In this document: piece after piece, positions 23,838 to 38,500 of the stretch
Layout of the letters: each line of letters opens with the position of its first letter
Numbering within the stretch: position 1 is the stretch's first letter
Assembly: GCA_026261815.1 (NCBI GenBank)
Contig: JAMPIT010000059.1
Location: 15,052,001 to 15,116,000, forward strand
DNA from: Monarcha castaneiventris obscurior
Taxonomy: Eukaryota > Chordata > Aves > Passeriformes > Monarchidae
DNA: 64,000 bases
Reading direction: 5' to 3'
The notes under the pieces: model-generated
Database searches by the model: none
Seen by the model: the letters and a program-made list of their open reading frames with translations, nothing else
What the model was told of the DNA's origin: nothing
Position numbers and translations under genes: made by a program

Positions 23838-24574
23838 CTTTTCAGTGTTTTTGGTGGCTGTCTGATGAAGTAGTACCAGCCACTTCTGCTATTGACAGAA
23901 GATATTTAAAAAGAACTGTGTAAGGAGTGCAAGGAATTGCAGTAGTTCCTTTTTAGTTAAAAGAATTGCATGATTGCAAGAGAGAATGAAAAAATGGGTG
24001 TATAGAAGACAGCTGATGGGAAACATATATCAAAAGAAAACAAAATCTTAGCAGTAATTTCACCTGAATACCATTGCCCATGAAATTTTTAGATATAATC
24101 TTCTCCTTTTCTGTCTTCTGAATAACAGCGATGCCACAAACCAGCAATAATGGACTCAGAGGACTGAGATGTCTTCTTTTATAGTTCTATCCTGGGACAT
24201 TTCAGGATTGGCATTGCTTCTAGTTTTTAAGAGTGGCTTTGGTTAACTGTATGCTTCTCTTCACCTCCCTGCACACTTCACATTGGGACAGGAGAAGAAA
24301 TGAATGAAAAGTGTTGTGAGGCCCACAAACACTAAGAAAGAGGAGGTGAAAGGGACATAATGTATATGTCCCTGAAGGAAAGAACCACATTAGAAATAAA
24401 GATGAAAACCAGACTAGATTTCAAAACCACTCAAACATACAAGTCTGATTGTATTAAAAATGAGAAGGAACACATTCCTAAGTTTTCATACTCAGGTTTA
24501 CTTTCAACTTTGCAAAGAGTTCTCTGCTAGTAGAAGTATACATTTCTAATAAAAGAATTGCATTTAATATTAAT
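23838..24574. other. Unique non-coding DNA
   Basis: Nothing is recognised beyond ordinary AT-rich sequence. Confidence 0.6.
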
Positions 24575-24770
24575 AAGGTACCTTTCACTCTCAGGTTGCT
24601 TCACAAAATGTGGTTCTCACAGTTTTTCATAGTCAGATGAACAGGGCAGTTTAATTAGGTCCATCTCACTCTAGGAAAAAGAGGGAGACAAGCTGAACAA
24701 CCCATATTCCAAACACTTGTGTTGAGTGCTGACTCTGAACTCATTACTACACATGCATACATTAGTGCAG
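24575..24770 (-). repeat. Possible MIR/CORE-SINE remnant, minus strand
   Basis: Read as given, the segment starts with 'ggtacctttcactctcaggttgctt' split across 24578-24602, followed by 'cacaaaatgtgg' and 'ttctcac'. That order resembles the reversed 3' half of amniote CORE-SINEs (ctttacaaa, tcacaaca). A weak match to the 'cccatctcac...ggaaactgag' block follows at about 24660-24690, and a B-box-like region at about 24735-24755. Divergence is great and the alignment needs gaps. It could be coincidental. Confidence 0.35.
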
Positions 24771-27700
24771 TTCAAATTCCTGGCACAAACAGTTCAACCA
24801 GAAATGGAAAACAGAATAAATATCAATTTGTGTAGAGACATCAGACTTGAGAAAACCAAATTCAGTCTATTATTTTGCTGTAGGTGTTAATGTTTCTCAG
24901 TCCAGGTACTCTTTGTGCTTACAGCTGTCATGAATCTGGTAGCACTACATGGGCTCCTTACATGCTGCTACAAACCTAGGGACCTAGGCTCACTTAAAGG
25001 GACTTTAACCATAGGGACTCTCTAACAATCCTCAATGATGTCATGGTGACAAAGAAGTTAACATTTGACCCATGGTCCTTTGCACTACATGAGGTAACCT
25101 TTCAATAATCACATCTGACCTCCGCTTATTCCCACATGCCAAAGGAATGATCAGCCTGGGATAATTTAGGTCACCAGGCTCACACTGTCAGTGCCAACTA
25201 CCATTCCTCAAGACTACAGCCCTCATACTGACGCCCCCCTGTTGGTGTTACCTATAGGCAATGCAATGGAGTTTCAAGATGACCATGGTTCAGTTGTAGC
25301 CTTCTCTTCTGACTGCTAGCACAGTTTCCGTTCTGAAGCGCTCCTGCTCCACTGTGCTTGCCCTGGCCACTGAAGAGCAAGCAGCCAAGAAGCCTTGGAT
25401 ACAACCTTCTTTCTTGTGGCAATGCTACTTCATTCACCAAAGCTGTTTGAGCAGGGAAAGGCAATGCTAAGAACAAAAGGATACCTCTGTCTTCCCCATC
25501 CACTCTTTTAACCCAGTTAAGTTTAAGATGAACATGAGTCTTAAACATACCTCTCTGATGAATCTTCAATGACTTCCACAGGTTTCAAAAAAAGCTTCAG
25601 AGGCTATCCTGAAACTCATGAAGTTGTGCAAAACAAACCCCAAATAGCTCAAAAGAAAGAAAACCAAAGCCCTGTAGAACTCCTGTTCAGTTGCACATTA
25701 CTATATGAATTGTTTAATCTTTAATAATGTTTGTTGATAAAGGCATCTAGGAAAGATCTCCCAAGGAAGACCATCAAAATTTAGATGTGGTCTCTTTATG
25801 CTAGGACAGATTTATTGACAAAAAAAAGATGAAAAATAAAATCACTCATGTTTGTCCTATTAAATCTGATTAGGCATTTTACATGATCTTTATACAAGTA
25901 CTGAATGAGAGATGATTTTGACATTGGTCTCATCCTCTAACACAAGAGATTTTGATTTTTATTGCCATGAATAGTTACATAGACAGAGGAAGAAGAGGCA
26001 GAGTGAGAATTTCAGTCTACAAATATTTATATTCACAAGTCAAAAACTGATACAGTCATCTACTACACAAGGCAGTATCTCACACTGCATTTCATTGCCT
26101 AAACAGCTAGAAATTGAAATCCCATGGGATTAAAAGTATACACTGAATTTGTCCATATTTAAAGTACCAGAGAGGCAGATAAAAGTTTGAATGTCATGAG
26201 ACTGTAAAGGAAAAAGAAAATCAGAGAAAGGTCATTGGAGGCCAGCAAGTGAGAGACTAAAGACAGCTTGCAGAACAAGAAGTTCATTTAAACACAGTAA
26301 TTTGAAAACAGGCACAACAGGAGACGATCTATATTATCTTTTATTTGCTGAATCTTTTTGCTTTTACTACTGCCAATTCCTCCCCTGCAGTTTAGACCTG
26401 GCAGCTAAATCTCTGTTGCTTTCCAGCAGCTTTCAGAAAACAGATAAGAAACCAAGCTAGCAAAGAAATAGGCTAAAGTACTCTCACTTTCTTTCTCACT
26501 CTCTGTTCAAGTACAGCAAATGAATCTTTCTTTACAGCATCATCTAGGGGCTTGGGAACTCTTGACAGCAGAAGTCTTATACTGACCTAGAAATGTCCAA
26601 GTCTAGGAGTACCATAAACTTCTTGATAATGGTTTCCTAAGTTATTATATACTTTTTAGCTGTATTGTGTATATCTTGGCAAAATAATGAGACTTAATTC
26701 ACAGTCTGGCCCCACAAAGGTGATGCTCTCTTGATATGTAAGGCTCTGGAGTGGTTTGGACCCTGCAGAGAGAAAAAGGAGGAGAAACCTCTAGCTATTA
26801 TCTTGATGGCAGAATCATTCTGCAGAGAAAGACTCATCATATTTTACAAGAGAAATTATACACAAAAGATGCTTCAAAGGAAAAAAGACAGCATACGGAC
26901 TAGTCTGCTGTTGTGCATTTGTTGACAGACTTTTATTTTTCATATAAATAAATATCTACTGAGTCCAAATGTTCTCAAGCTATTAAGAAATATTTCCCTC
27001 ACATCCTTTTCAGAAACAGCTGCTGCATTCTATGTGGACTACAAAACCAATCTTTTTAAGCTATCAGTGTTTGTGCTTGAATCCAGTTATGTTTGCACTT
27101 TGTTGACTGTGCTTTAAAGTCTTAAAAATAAATCAGCAATTCATTCTGCACATCTTTACACCTTAGAAAATTGTTGAAATACTGTAATAAGGAGACAGAA
27201 TTGGAGAACATGTACTGTATTAAATGTACTTGTGATCACTGACTACAGTGGGAGTGCTATGCATTGTGCTTGCTTTATAAAGAAACTAAACTTTGACCCT
27301 GCATCCCACTGTCTATCATGGTGTAACACTGCAAAGAAAAACCTAGCTTAGAGGTCTGGAAACTTTGTCTGCTTTTCTTTCCAGAGTGGTAAGTCACAGG
27401 CTGTTGCTAAAACTACCAAACTTCACATTTCTCGCAAAATCCAAAATGAAATCCAGCTTTGATTCTCTCACCAATGTTTCTTTATGGTGCTTCACAGCTG
27501 AAATTCTCTAATTTCAAGAATTCTGGTCTCAGACTCTGGCAGATGAATGGTTGAGTCCTGCTTGCTTCCTTTCCTTCAAAAATTTCTTCTTATATCTTCC
27601 TTACTAGTAATGATATGCCTATGACTTTCTGTTTAATTGCTACTCCTTATTGTTGAGGTAGTTCTCAAATAACAAAACAAAGTCTACAGGTAGCTTTTTA

Positions 27701-28366
27701 GCTCTTATTATCACAGCTGAAAATATTAATTTCAGACTAGACTTCGATCTCTCTCCTTGGTTCCTCTCTGCACAGAGAAAAAGAAGGTTTTCTAGAGTGC
27801 CTTTGCAATCACTGCTTACTATTCTGTTATCCTTGAAAAGGAAGGCACAACATTACTCATTCTCAAGTGCAGTCCTCTGTATGTATTTATTTTGAAGCAC
27901 AAGGTGTTTTCCATATTTACTAATTTTTCTTGTTACTTTTACAGAGGCCATCCCAGTAATCTACTCAAAATGTTTTATATATCTTCTATGATAGAAAGTT
28001 AAAAGTAAAACACTATTGCTTGCAGAAGCTTCCTACGATCTAAAAGTTAGCTGGGCACATGTAAGTTGATCAGTTACTTCAGCGCTGAGAAGGAATAAAT
28101 AAAGATAACAATATTTTCAAATTTTCTTGTGCTATAATTTTTTTTTTTTTGTGATGTCTATAAATCCCAGAAAAGCATTTTGTGAACGGGTCAATACATT
28201 AGGTCTGCAAGCTCAATTAGTTATGCTACCATCAGGCTGTGAAAATGTACAACAAAAATAAAACACCACTAGCCCATTAGATTAAAAGTAACTATAAATA
28301 CTAAGTGTTGTTGTAAATGAAACAAACTTTTGGATATGTCAGCTGATTTTTGAAGCCTTGTATAAA
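24771..28366. other. Unique AT-rich non-coding DNA
   Basis: No gene or repeat family is recognised. A T-run of 13 lies at 28138-28150. Confidence 0.6.
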
Positions 28367-29530
28367 CGTGACGTCTTAAAGAACATCGGCGTGTTTTCTT
28401 GTTACGAAGTACTAACACCTCATGAAAAACATTTAAAACATGAATTGAGGGAGCATCTATCTGTAATAAATACAGGTTTGTTCACACTCTATTTGCATTT
28501 TTTAATCTAATTTTTTAATTGTGTTTCTCAAAAACTTATTTGCTTTGAAAAAGAAAGCAGGCAACTTGGGAAGTAACAGATATGATTTCAGTTACCAAAT
28601 GCAGCATTTTAAAGAGGTTGCTTATATAGCAAATGTAGACCCACGTAAGTTCTAATAAGATAATTTTGACTAATAAGTCACCTTCTTCAAACTCATTCTT
28701 CATGTCCGAGTGCAAGGTATTACTGTAAAATAAGATGAAACAAAAGATAAGAAAATTGTTTCCTTCCCCCATTCCCACACCCTCAGTGATTCCGCAGTTC
28801 TGGGATTTGCCGTCTTTGTAGAAAACTCTTAGGAAAGCGGTGGTATTAATGAACCTGAACAAACTTCTCAGAGAGGTTCTGGGGAGGCTCCAAAAAGGGG
28901 AACTCATTTATTGGTCATAAAGACACAATCTATTTGAAATCCCACTGCTGTAATACCATTTATGACGCTGCGAATTTCCATCTCAGAAGTTTACTAAAAC
29001 ACAGGAAATCCAGCCTGTTACATTTGCTGTATTTGCTCATGAACACAAAGATCATATTTATCCACATGTAAATGTAAGACCTACCTGAAGAAATGGGTAT
29101 AGTTCATGTGAAGTTCAACCCTGTTTAAAGGACTAATGAAGGAAATTCTCAGTGTGTAGTACTAGTATTTACCTGTGGGCAGAGGTGTAAGAAGACACCC
29201 AGATGTCACAAATTCGAAAGCACTGCTTCATGATCCCTGACAGTGCAGTGCAAGCCAGATTTGGTCGAGCTGTGACAAAGCCTTGTTAACAGAGGGACAT
29301 TTAGCAGGGACAATGATTCTTGCAACTATATGTTTGCCAGACACTGACTAGCTCCCATACAGCTGATTCACATGGAAAATCTGTGCCTGCTCTGACGTGC
29401 CCTTTGTCAGTGTCAGGGACTTGTTAGTACTGCTTCCCTATTTGTCTAAATCCTTGTACTGTGCCCATCACGGAGGAGGCCAAGCATACTCCCCTGCTAC
29501 AGACAGCTACTCTGTGGCACACGTGGTTTT
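28367..29530. promoter_or_regulatory. CpG-retaining, repeat-free block; candidate regulatory element
   Basis: CpG is rare in the surrounding DNA, yet five CpGs fall within 28367-28406. One of them is in a CRE-like TGACGTC (28369-28375). Further CpGs continue at intervals to about 29523, including gacgctgcgaa near 28965 and a cacgtg E-box at about 29519-29524. No repeat is recognisable in the block. Retained CpG in unique AT-rich DNA is expected for conserved or unmethylated elements, but it can also be chance. There is no CpG-island density and no transcription start is evident. Confidence 0.25.
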
Positions 29531-32500
29531 AATTTGTCTATTTTGTACAAGCTGAGTGGTATTTAAACATCCCTGTCTCAAAGCTTCAAAACTTGCATGT
29601 ACATCCCTTTAAGTCATGTTACTGAGGATGAGCTGTTAAAGATTCTGTTTCCCTCTCTGTTCTTCTCCCATGATTAATAGTGACAGCTGAAAGTAAGTGG
29701 CAGAAGGCCAAACAATCAAAGGGCATAGCAATAACAGTTCTGTTGCCCTGCAATTCACAAATTATTTCATTATCTTTCAACATTGCAATCAGGCAAATCC
29801 AATACTACGCCAGCTGCCTGGGTTACAGACATTCAGGCATGTTTGATCTGATTAATGTCCACTCTCCAGAAAACTTTTACTAGTTCTAAGAGTAGACAAA
29901 CCACTGGAAAATTTGATATTTTTTCTTCAAAGACCATGTCAATATACTTGACTGCAAAGAAATCATTTTTGTGCAAGCATTGCAGTCTGCTGCGTTTGAA
30001 AGATCTGAGTGCTCATGTTTTGCATCTGTTAAAAAAATGGAATGCATTTTTCTACCTACTTTATAAGCTGATTGTCAATGTACTTCCAAAAAGACAAGTG
30101 GAAAAATATATTTCATGATGTTTTTAAATCATCTTATAGGCTTGCTGAGATTGACAGCTCTGAAGAAAAAGAAACATTCTTCATTTGAAATTAAATAGAA
30201 TAACTTGAAATATCTGAAATTGTCAGGAGGCTTTTTGAAAGGATGTCCTTATGCACGTAACTGCAAGTCCATCTGTTGTTTTAATTTGTCTCTCTAATAA
30301 TTCCCTGGAGTTCCACTTGGTTTGAATGTTAGAATAAACAGAAAGGAATCAAACCACGCATTCTTTAAACAAAATTTATCGAAAAATACAGTTCTGTGCA
30401 TTAACTCTTGCCTGTGTCACCCTCATTTCAAGTTTCGCTGTTTTCATTAACATTTACTGAGCATCTATTTAAAGAAAATGTATTCATTTCAACAGTTGAT
30501 GTGCCTTAAACAGAACGTTATACAGTTAAGAGCTTAAAAATAATTGAAGTATGCAGCTTTTTAAAGCAGATAGCTGTATAAACCATTTCATCTATTTGTA
30601 CTTCCAGATGTTCCTAAATTGTCAATTTTTCATTAAACGCATATTTCAACTTTCCAAATAGTTGGAAAATAAAAAAATTAAAGGCATTTTTTTTCACCTG
30701 ATTTCAGGTCATTCTTTTTATTTGGATAAACAAATAATAATACGCTGCATATTAACAATATTCCTAACACTGATGCATGATTCATCTTGCTGTGTGCAAA
30801 TTAGTGAAATGTGAAACTTACTACATCTTTTTCAAAGACTAAGAAAATATTACTAACTATGCCTTAGTGTTGGAAACAGTGAGGATCCAGGCCACTTCTG
30901 GACTAATTTAAAGGAAGGTTTTCAATTACATTTAAATAGCAATTAAAAAGGGAGTATAAACTGATTCTTTAAATTACATGAACTGATGATTTACATTATT
31001 TTTCAGCTAGAAATAAAATCAAATATTTGCTTCTAAACTACCAATGGCATAACAGCCCAAAAAGGCAGTCTACAAAATTTTTCAAGTTTTCCCTCAAGCC
31101 TAAATTCTATTATTTGTGTAGATTAATTAAGTGTTTCAAGCTGAAGCCAAATCCTGATCTTTGAAATTGGTAGAAATGTATTGGAACCAATATGTCTGAG
31201 TCTATTATACATGCAAACTGTATCTTGCATTGAATATCACCTCCCTCTGTTAAAATTGACATTTGGCGTGAATATGTTGGAATTGGTTTCTAAAATTGTG
31301 CACTAAAACATAACTTGCCATTTTTTTCACATATTAAGGTCAATTATTTTTGTAACTGACTAGAAAAATCCTACAGAATCCAATGAAGGAAGCTTCATTC
31401 TCACTCATATATCATATGGAATTTACTAGTACTTAGAGATACGGCTTTGAAAAGCTTAAAATGCCTAAAAATGAATAAAGTACAGTGAACTAGGCACCTT
31501 TTTTTATGTTTATTTTTATGTCCATTTTAAAACAAGGGATAATTTCTGAGCAGTCATTCTTGATATTACCTGCCCACTTCCACAAGTGACACTGCATTTA
31601 GATAAATTTGAATTTGCACCCCCAGAGACCTCTGCATATGCCTGTTCAGTTTCACCTGAACACGGACATGCATTCCTGGACATGGATAGCATTCTCTAGG
31701 AAACCATGTTTACAGGTTCTTAGAGTGCCTGTGCTGTGACTGTTTCCATGATCTACTTCATAGTCAAATCTTCTCCTGGGAGAAACTGGCACCATTTTAG
31801 CATAAAATGCAGGAGAAAACATAAAGGAGGAGAGAAAAAAGAAATCTCAGATTTGAGGTTCTATTAAATCTCCTCAAATACCTAAAACACACACTTCTGT
31901 TGTGTGGAGGCCATAGACAAACTGATTCTCTGGTCTTCACCTGTGCTTGCTAAAGAGCATCCACACCTCTCCCCACCCCAATACTCATGGTAGGCTACCA
32001 GATCCCACTGATAACTCTAAAAAGGTTAGCTACTAAAAAGTAGGCAAAAGCCATGACCAGCTATCTAAAAGTAGTTTTAGTAGCTCAGACTATTTTAACT
32101 CACAGGTGAGAGTGAGACAGCTCAGTTGGCACATGAGCAGTGCTGGTAATGTCTCACAGATGTCCCACAGGGTCAAGATAAAGGGTTACAGAAGCTGGAT
32201 GAGACTAGCAGCTTCTTTTGATGGTGCAGCTATTTGGAAAAGTAATCCTAGGGAGTATCTTAGTATAAAGTGCAAGCCAGGGAGAGATTGTTACTACTTT
32301 TGCATTACTTATTTTTCCAGCAATGCATATGGTCATGTCTGATTTTTGATATCTGTCTACTGAAGCCTTCCTTATTCAATGCCATCATGACCCAAACACA
32401 CAATTTTATACTGTTTTTACAATACATTGCAACCTAAGCACCTCACTCTCCAGAAGCTTTGTTCATAACTGCATTAGTTTTACCATTCAGTATCACCGCA

Positions 32501-35500
32501 TTCCACTGACTCTGCTTAAATCAGCAGCTTATAAATGGATAATGTCCCTCTCCCAACCTCCATGAGGTAAAACTGTTATAAAAACTGTGAACAGTGAAGT
32601 ATGTCAAAACGGCAGGCAGTCCAGCATGGCGTGCTTACTCCAGCAGAGATGCCAGAGTGAAATCAGGCTGAATTTCTGCTTTGAAAGCCACAGACAGCCT
32701 CTGCCAAGAGATCCCAAGAATTGCATACTGAAGTTCAAATACAAAATTTCATCCTGTTTGCCTCCATCAACCCTTGGTCACCTGTGGACCTGCTCCATTT
32801 GCAGCTATTAAAGAGATAAGGCTTTAAAATGATACTTGAAGTAATATACTCTGCACCACTAGGTGCCCAAACGAATACAGAAGAATTAACATTCAGCTTC
32901 CTAGGAGGAATAAAAATGATTCATGAAGGCAAAAGTACACTAATTGTAACTGTGACCAACATGGATGCTTTAGGTTGTCTGAGAAAATAAAAGAGGCTAA
33001 TAGAGATGTGGGAAAAGCAACATGTAAAACTGAATTAATGAGGAGAAGAAGGAAGAATTATACTTTCATCAGAAGGGTCTGCTCAACTGTAATATGCATG
33101 AGGTTTCACTGAACTAGAGCACCTCCTTAAAATACTCAGGCTGCTCCTTGCTACAGAGAAATAATCAGGGAGTGTAAGAGGGGAAGGCTGAATTTAAGTT
33201 CTATGTTTTCCCTGCTTCCTTCTGAAGCTGCATGCTTATTTAGTGCCTCTTATGGGCCGCTGTGACTAATGCCATAGTCAAGTATGCAAGTTCTTCGAAG
33301 ACCTAAAACCAGCATGGATCCTGCCAAAAACACATAGATCTTTCCCTCTTTGGGAGTATGCAACATTCTGCACATCCCTAAGGCAAATAACACTCTGATT
33401 TTAACAGTGGCAACGTATTAATTTTAAAAATCACTGAAGTGTCTCTGGCTAGAGGGAGCCCAGCCTAATCACTAATACTCATTGCCTCAGGGAGGTCTGA
33501 AGATTCTAGTTCCCCTATATTTCTGCATTAAGTCTTTTAAAAATATATAAGCCCTAACCAAGAGCAAAACAAATCTCTAAGTCACTCAAATATTCTCCCA
33601 GCGATGCAAAATCCCTGCAGCCAGAAATATCCTTTAGTTGTTAGTTATGCTGTTATTAACTATGAAAAAAACCCTCTGAATAAGCAGTAGGTGGCAGACA
33701 GTTCTGACAGAAGAGACAAAAGCTTGCTATACATAGGCACTGCCATGTAAAAATCTTCAGCATGGTGCATGGACATTAAACTCCACCTAATTCCCCTACT
33801 GAAGATGTTTCTCTTTTGTTTTATTGGTTTCATTCATCAAGAATGTTTTGCCAGACTTTCATGTTCTTTTGGGACAAATTCTAGGACTCTGTCTGCTGCT
33901 GTGCTGGTGGGGACCAGGCAGACCAGAAAGTTATGCTGCATCACCCACAGAGAGTACTTAAGGGAAGTTTAAGACCAAATAAACTTTGCAAATATCATCA
34001 CTGGGTTTAAATTACATGCTTGGTGAATTCAGTTCTTTTTGCTGGATCTAATCGAAAGAGGATTTTTTTCACTCTCCTTCTTGAAGGATTCATTTGCCCC
34101 TGCTGCTTATTAGTCATCGAAAGTCATCATTTTCTATCTGTGACATCCGGATAGGCTGTTGCCGTGGAAAAGATTATGAAGCTGAAAACAAGCAAGCTGA
34201 TTTGCATTAAGAAGTGAGTTTCAAAGAGTGCAACTTCTATTCACAGAGGAACCTGAGACACATTTGATCAGGCAGTGATAAGGTTACAGGAGAGAAAGAA
34301 AAGATTTACTTGAGAGACACCTTTGCTTTTTTAAATAGTGTGATGATTGGTATCACAGAGAAAATTATAAAACCAAATTATTCAAACTAGTCTTTTCAAG
34401 CACTCCTTTCCTGAATGTTCTTCTCCAGTTTGTCTTTCTCTTCTCCTGAGCTCTGAAATAACAAATTTCCTACTGGCCGCATATCCAACTGATGTGGCTC
34501 TGCATAGCTCCATTAATTTCAGGAAAGCTCTACCTCTTTATCAAGCAGAGGATCTGAATCTCTCCTTCAGGACAGAAATAACATCGCACATCTAGAGAAG
34601 GAATCTCTGTGCAAAAAGGATCATTTGAGGGAAATCAGCCCTTGGTGTACTAAATGTACCTGAGTGTAGCTAACAACTGCACTGCTTCATGACATTTACA
34701 GCTACCAAATTACAACTGTTAATTGATTGGAGCATGAGATAAAAGTGTTTATAATTAGGCCTAACAACATTCACACACCTTGATTTGAGATGAAAGCATT
34801 GTCTTACCTCTGAGCTCTCTTTTGGCTATATACAGCACTCCAGATGTCAGGCTTAGCAATAGAAAATTCTGCTGGGGTGAGGAAGGGAACAATTTATTAT
34901 CCCTTAATATAGGAATTGCATGGGGATGCTTTGCTGCTTTCTTTTGTGTGCTTTTCTTAGTTGAGGAAAAAAAGAAAAACTAATTACCTTTGAAGTCTCT
35001 CAGTAGAGCTGGATTCCTCTCTTCTTTGATCTACCACAGGTTTTTCTTTCTGATATTTAGAACATCACTTAGGCCCAGAAAACCCAAAGATACCTCCAGA
35101 AGTCAAAAGGAGTAAAGTGGGTCCTTGTGCCTCTGAAGTTCACAGTTTTTCTGCAAGATGATTCTGGATAACTGTCTGTGTATTAAACAGTGGCGCCTAT
35201 GCCACTGCACCCAACTCTGTGTTTGATTGACAGCAACTTCAAGTACTGCACTTTCATGGTGAAAGCTGGTCTCCAGAAGCATACGCTGCTGCCTTAGCTG
35301 AGATCCTGTTTCTGGGTGAATTTCACCTGCCAGTTCATGAAGGACAAAGTCCAGAAAGATGCAGGTAGCTCTGCTAATCTGCCTTTTCCAGCATGTGACT
35401 CTCTGAGGCTTCAGAAAGAGTTTGCAGAATTTCTTAATTCAAACTTAGTTTTTGTTGTGACTTTAGCTCACACAGCAGTGCAGTAATAAACTCTACTACT

Positions 35501-38500
35501 TATTTATTCATTCACAGAACACTAAAAAGTGATGAATTTCAAAACTAAGTAGCCTAGTTATTATATTTTCTCCCCCTTTTCTTTCATTATCTTTGTTCAT
35601 TAAAACTAATATTCCTTGATGATAATATTAGAGCACGACACAACATTAATTTTTACAGCAGTTTCCCTATGAATATAATAAATTAACTTATAATAGACCC
35701 AGATCATTTTCATTTAAAATAGCATATTACTACACATCTTACTGAATTCATCATTATATTACTGTTAATCAGTTAATATAGTGTTGAATTTGCTTGTTAA
35801 GCTTAAATAATAACCTTTATCTATACTGTTGATCTTATCTTTTAATGTCCTATAGTGTTGCATTTGTTCTAGCATTTGGGGGCATCTTCCCAGAATGCTT
35901 GCCTTGTGAGGTCAGAGACTGTATTTCTTCAGAAGATTTTAATCTATGCCCTGAAATTCTTTATTGATTATAGAGAAGACACACAATATATATTCCAATA
36001 TATTTATTGTTTCAATAAACAGAATAGTTCTGTGTTTTAATTAAATAGTGGAAAGCTGTAGATTCTGGGCCTACAGGTCTTGCCACTGCATTCAAAGATT
36101 CAGTCAAGCAAATAAAAAAGAACATTACACCCACAAGCAAAGGGATTGAAACTCCCGAGCAGAAAGTCCCCTTAGACTTGAACCAATATGAAGTACACAT
36201 CTCTTGACACTTCCTCATTACCTGTGAGAGTTTCTTGACTCCTCAGCTCTGTGGAGTCCACTCCCTCCTCAGGGCTAGAAAGCAGAGCATCACCTGGGTC
36301 CAGTGAATTACACTGCAGGCTGTCCCACAGCTGCATGTCCCAGTGTGTCTATTGGCATATAAAAACTGCATTGAAAAAGAGTGATCTTAACATGCCAGGC
36401 TGATTTTTACCTGCTTTGCATCAGTTGAGAGGAGCATGGTCTTCAGTGCAGTCACCTGGTGGCAAAACCACCTTTTGCAGGTTGGGCTCAGTTTGGCTGC
36501 CATTAAATAAGGAAAGCAGCCTGTTCACATGTGTAAGGATTTGCAGTAGGGAAGGGACATTTGTAGAACTAAGTAAATGCTTTTTAATATAACAAACACT
36601 TTACCTCTATGCAAGCCCATCCTAGTCCTGAAAGCTAACCATCACCAACATGACCCATAGTGAAAAGGGGAAAAAATTCTCGCAAATTGAAATAAGGTGA
36701 CAAAAAGTGGGGTAGGAAGGGAAGTTAAGACTTTGAAGGTGTCTTTTTCTTTCTCCATTTTGCCTACAATATTCTACCAAAAGTATGATAGAATGGAAGA
36801 TAAAGATCTGTAATAAAATTCAAAGTGCTTATTTGATCTGCTAATCACCTAGTTAATGCCTGTTCCCATCTTGCCAAAGCAAAGAAATACAGCCTTCATT
36901 ATGCAGGATCTTAATTCCTCCACTGCCTGCAATGTCAATGCTGCTATTGCATTCCCTACCCCTAAGAGTGTGAATACATGGTCTAATCTCCTTCTGCTAA
37001 AGTCAATGCAAGCAGGGATTTGACCTGCTCATGTTTTAGCCTCTCATCTCCACAAGGGAGAGAAATAGACAACCACAAATTTAAAGCTTGGATTGCTTCC
37101 TGAACAGTTTTGTTGTGCTTTATTTAAAAGTGCTTTGAGTGTATTTTGCTGTTTAGTCCTTGCAGAAAGTTGGAATATTTGCCTGAATATTTATATTTAT
37201 TTATTTATTAGTCACATTTTTCACTTACAAGTTCTCCAGCAAGAATTTAGCTCCACTTTTTCATTTAGCCCTTTTATGAGACATTAAAATTGCTGATGTT
37301 CTCTGTGTGCAGTCGATAACCACATGTCAGCTACTTAATTTAAGCTGGAACAGCTGCAGATTGTTTTGGCTTTGTGCTGGTGTTTGCCAAAAAAAATTCT
37401 GAGCATCATTAAAAGAAAAATGATATAAATAATAAAGATAAACCAATAAAAGAAAAAATATAAACATAATAAAAATTTCAAAATCTTTCCTTCCCTTATT
37501 TAAAAACCCAGGTCAGTTTTCGAGTAAGAAATGAAAACATTTTTTATTTAAAAAAATACTCAAAATGAAAGATGTTGTCCTAAAATTTTTGCTCATTTGG
37601 GTTGAATGTATTTGAGGAATTTGATGGGGAGCTCATGGAGCTTTTATCATCTTGAAACAACATTTTAAATAAATAAAATTCAATCATTCTAAGCGTAATT
37701 ATATAAAATTGTAGAAATGAGTTCTAAGTTGTCCATCTTTTAGGAAACGGTGTTAGAGAGTAGGACCCAGAGAATAATTCTACTTTTGTATATTACTTTT
37801 GTGAAACCTATATAAAAATGCTCCAAATCACTCTGGCATTCTTATTTCTTAGAAGTTGTTGACATATTGAAAGACTTGTGTAAAGAAATCAGACAGTTTA
37901 GTTTAGGTTTGGAGAAAGTTCCTTACATATGGAGAAACATAAAGATCTCAGCATCCTTAGCTACCAGAAATAAGACTGTAAGGTAATTTGATTATTATAT
38001 ACAAATATTTTAACTACAGGGGGAAATGGTTTGGACAAAACTGTCTAACCTAGCAGGAAAAGGCAAAACCAAAGCCAAGAGCTGGAGTTAAAACCAAATT
38101 GAAATAAAGTAAAATTAAATGAAAAGAAAAAAAAAATATAGTAAAAAGTAGAAAAAGACGACCTGGATTCTCCACCTCCTAACTCTATATCAAAAAGGCA
38201 TGTTCTTGCAGAAGACAAGCTTTAACTGAGACAAATTGTTTTAAATCCTGAGTAGTAATTACAGTCAGTATTGGGCTAACTGATTAAAGGTTTAAAGGCC
38301 AGCAGTACTCAGGAAATCAAACTTGGAGAAAGTCTGTTGGTTCTCAACTAATGAAGAATGTCTTACTAGCAGAGCAGAGAGCAAGACTAGACTGAGAAGT
38401 CCACTGAGGGCATTAGCCTGGGCTTTGTGCCAGCGTGGCAGAGGCAGGGATGGGGAAGGCAAAGGGCTTACAGAGTACTGGGCTTCAGCTTGCTCCAAGA

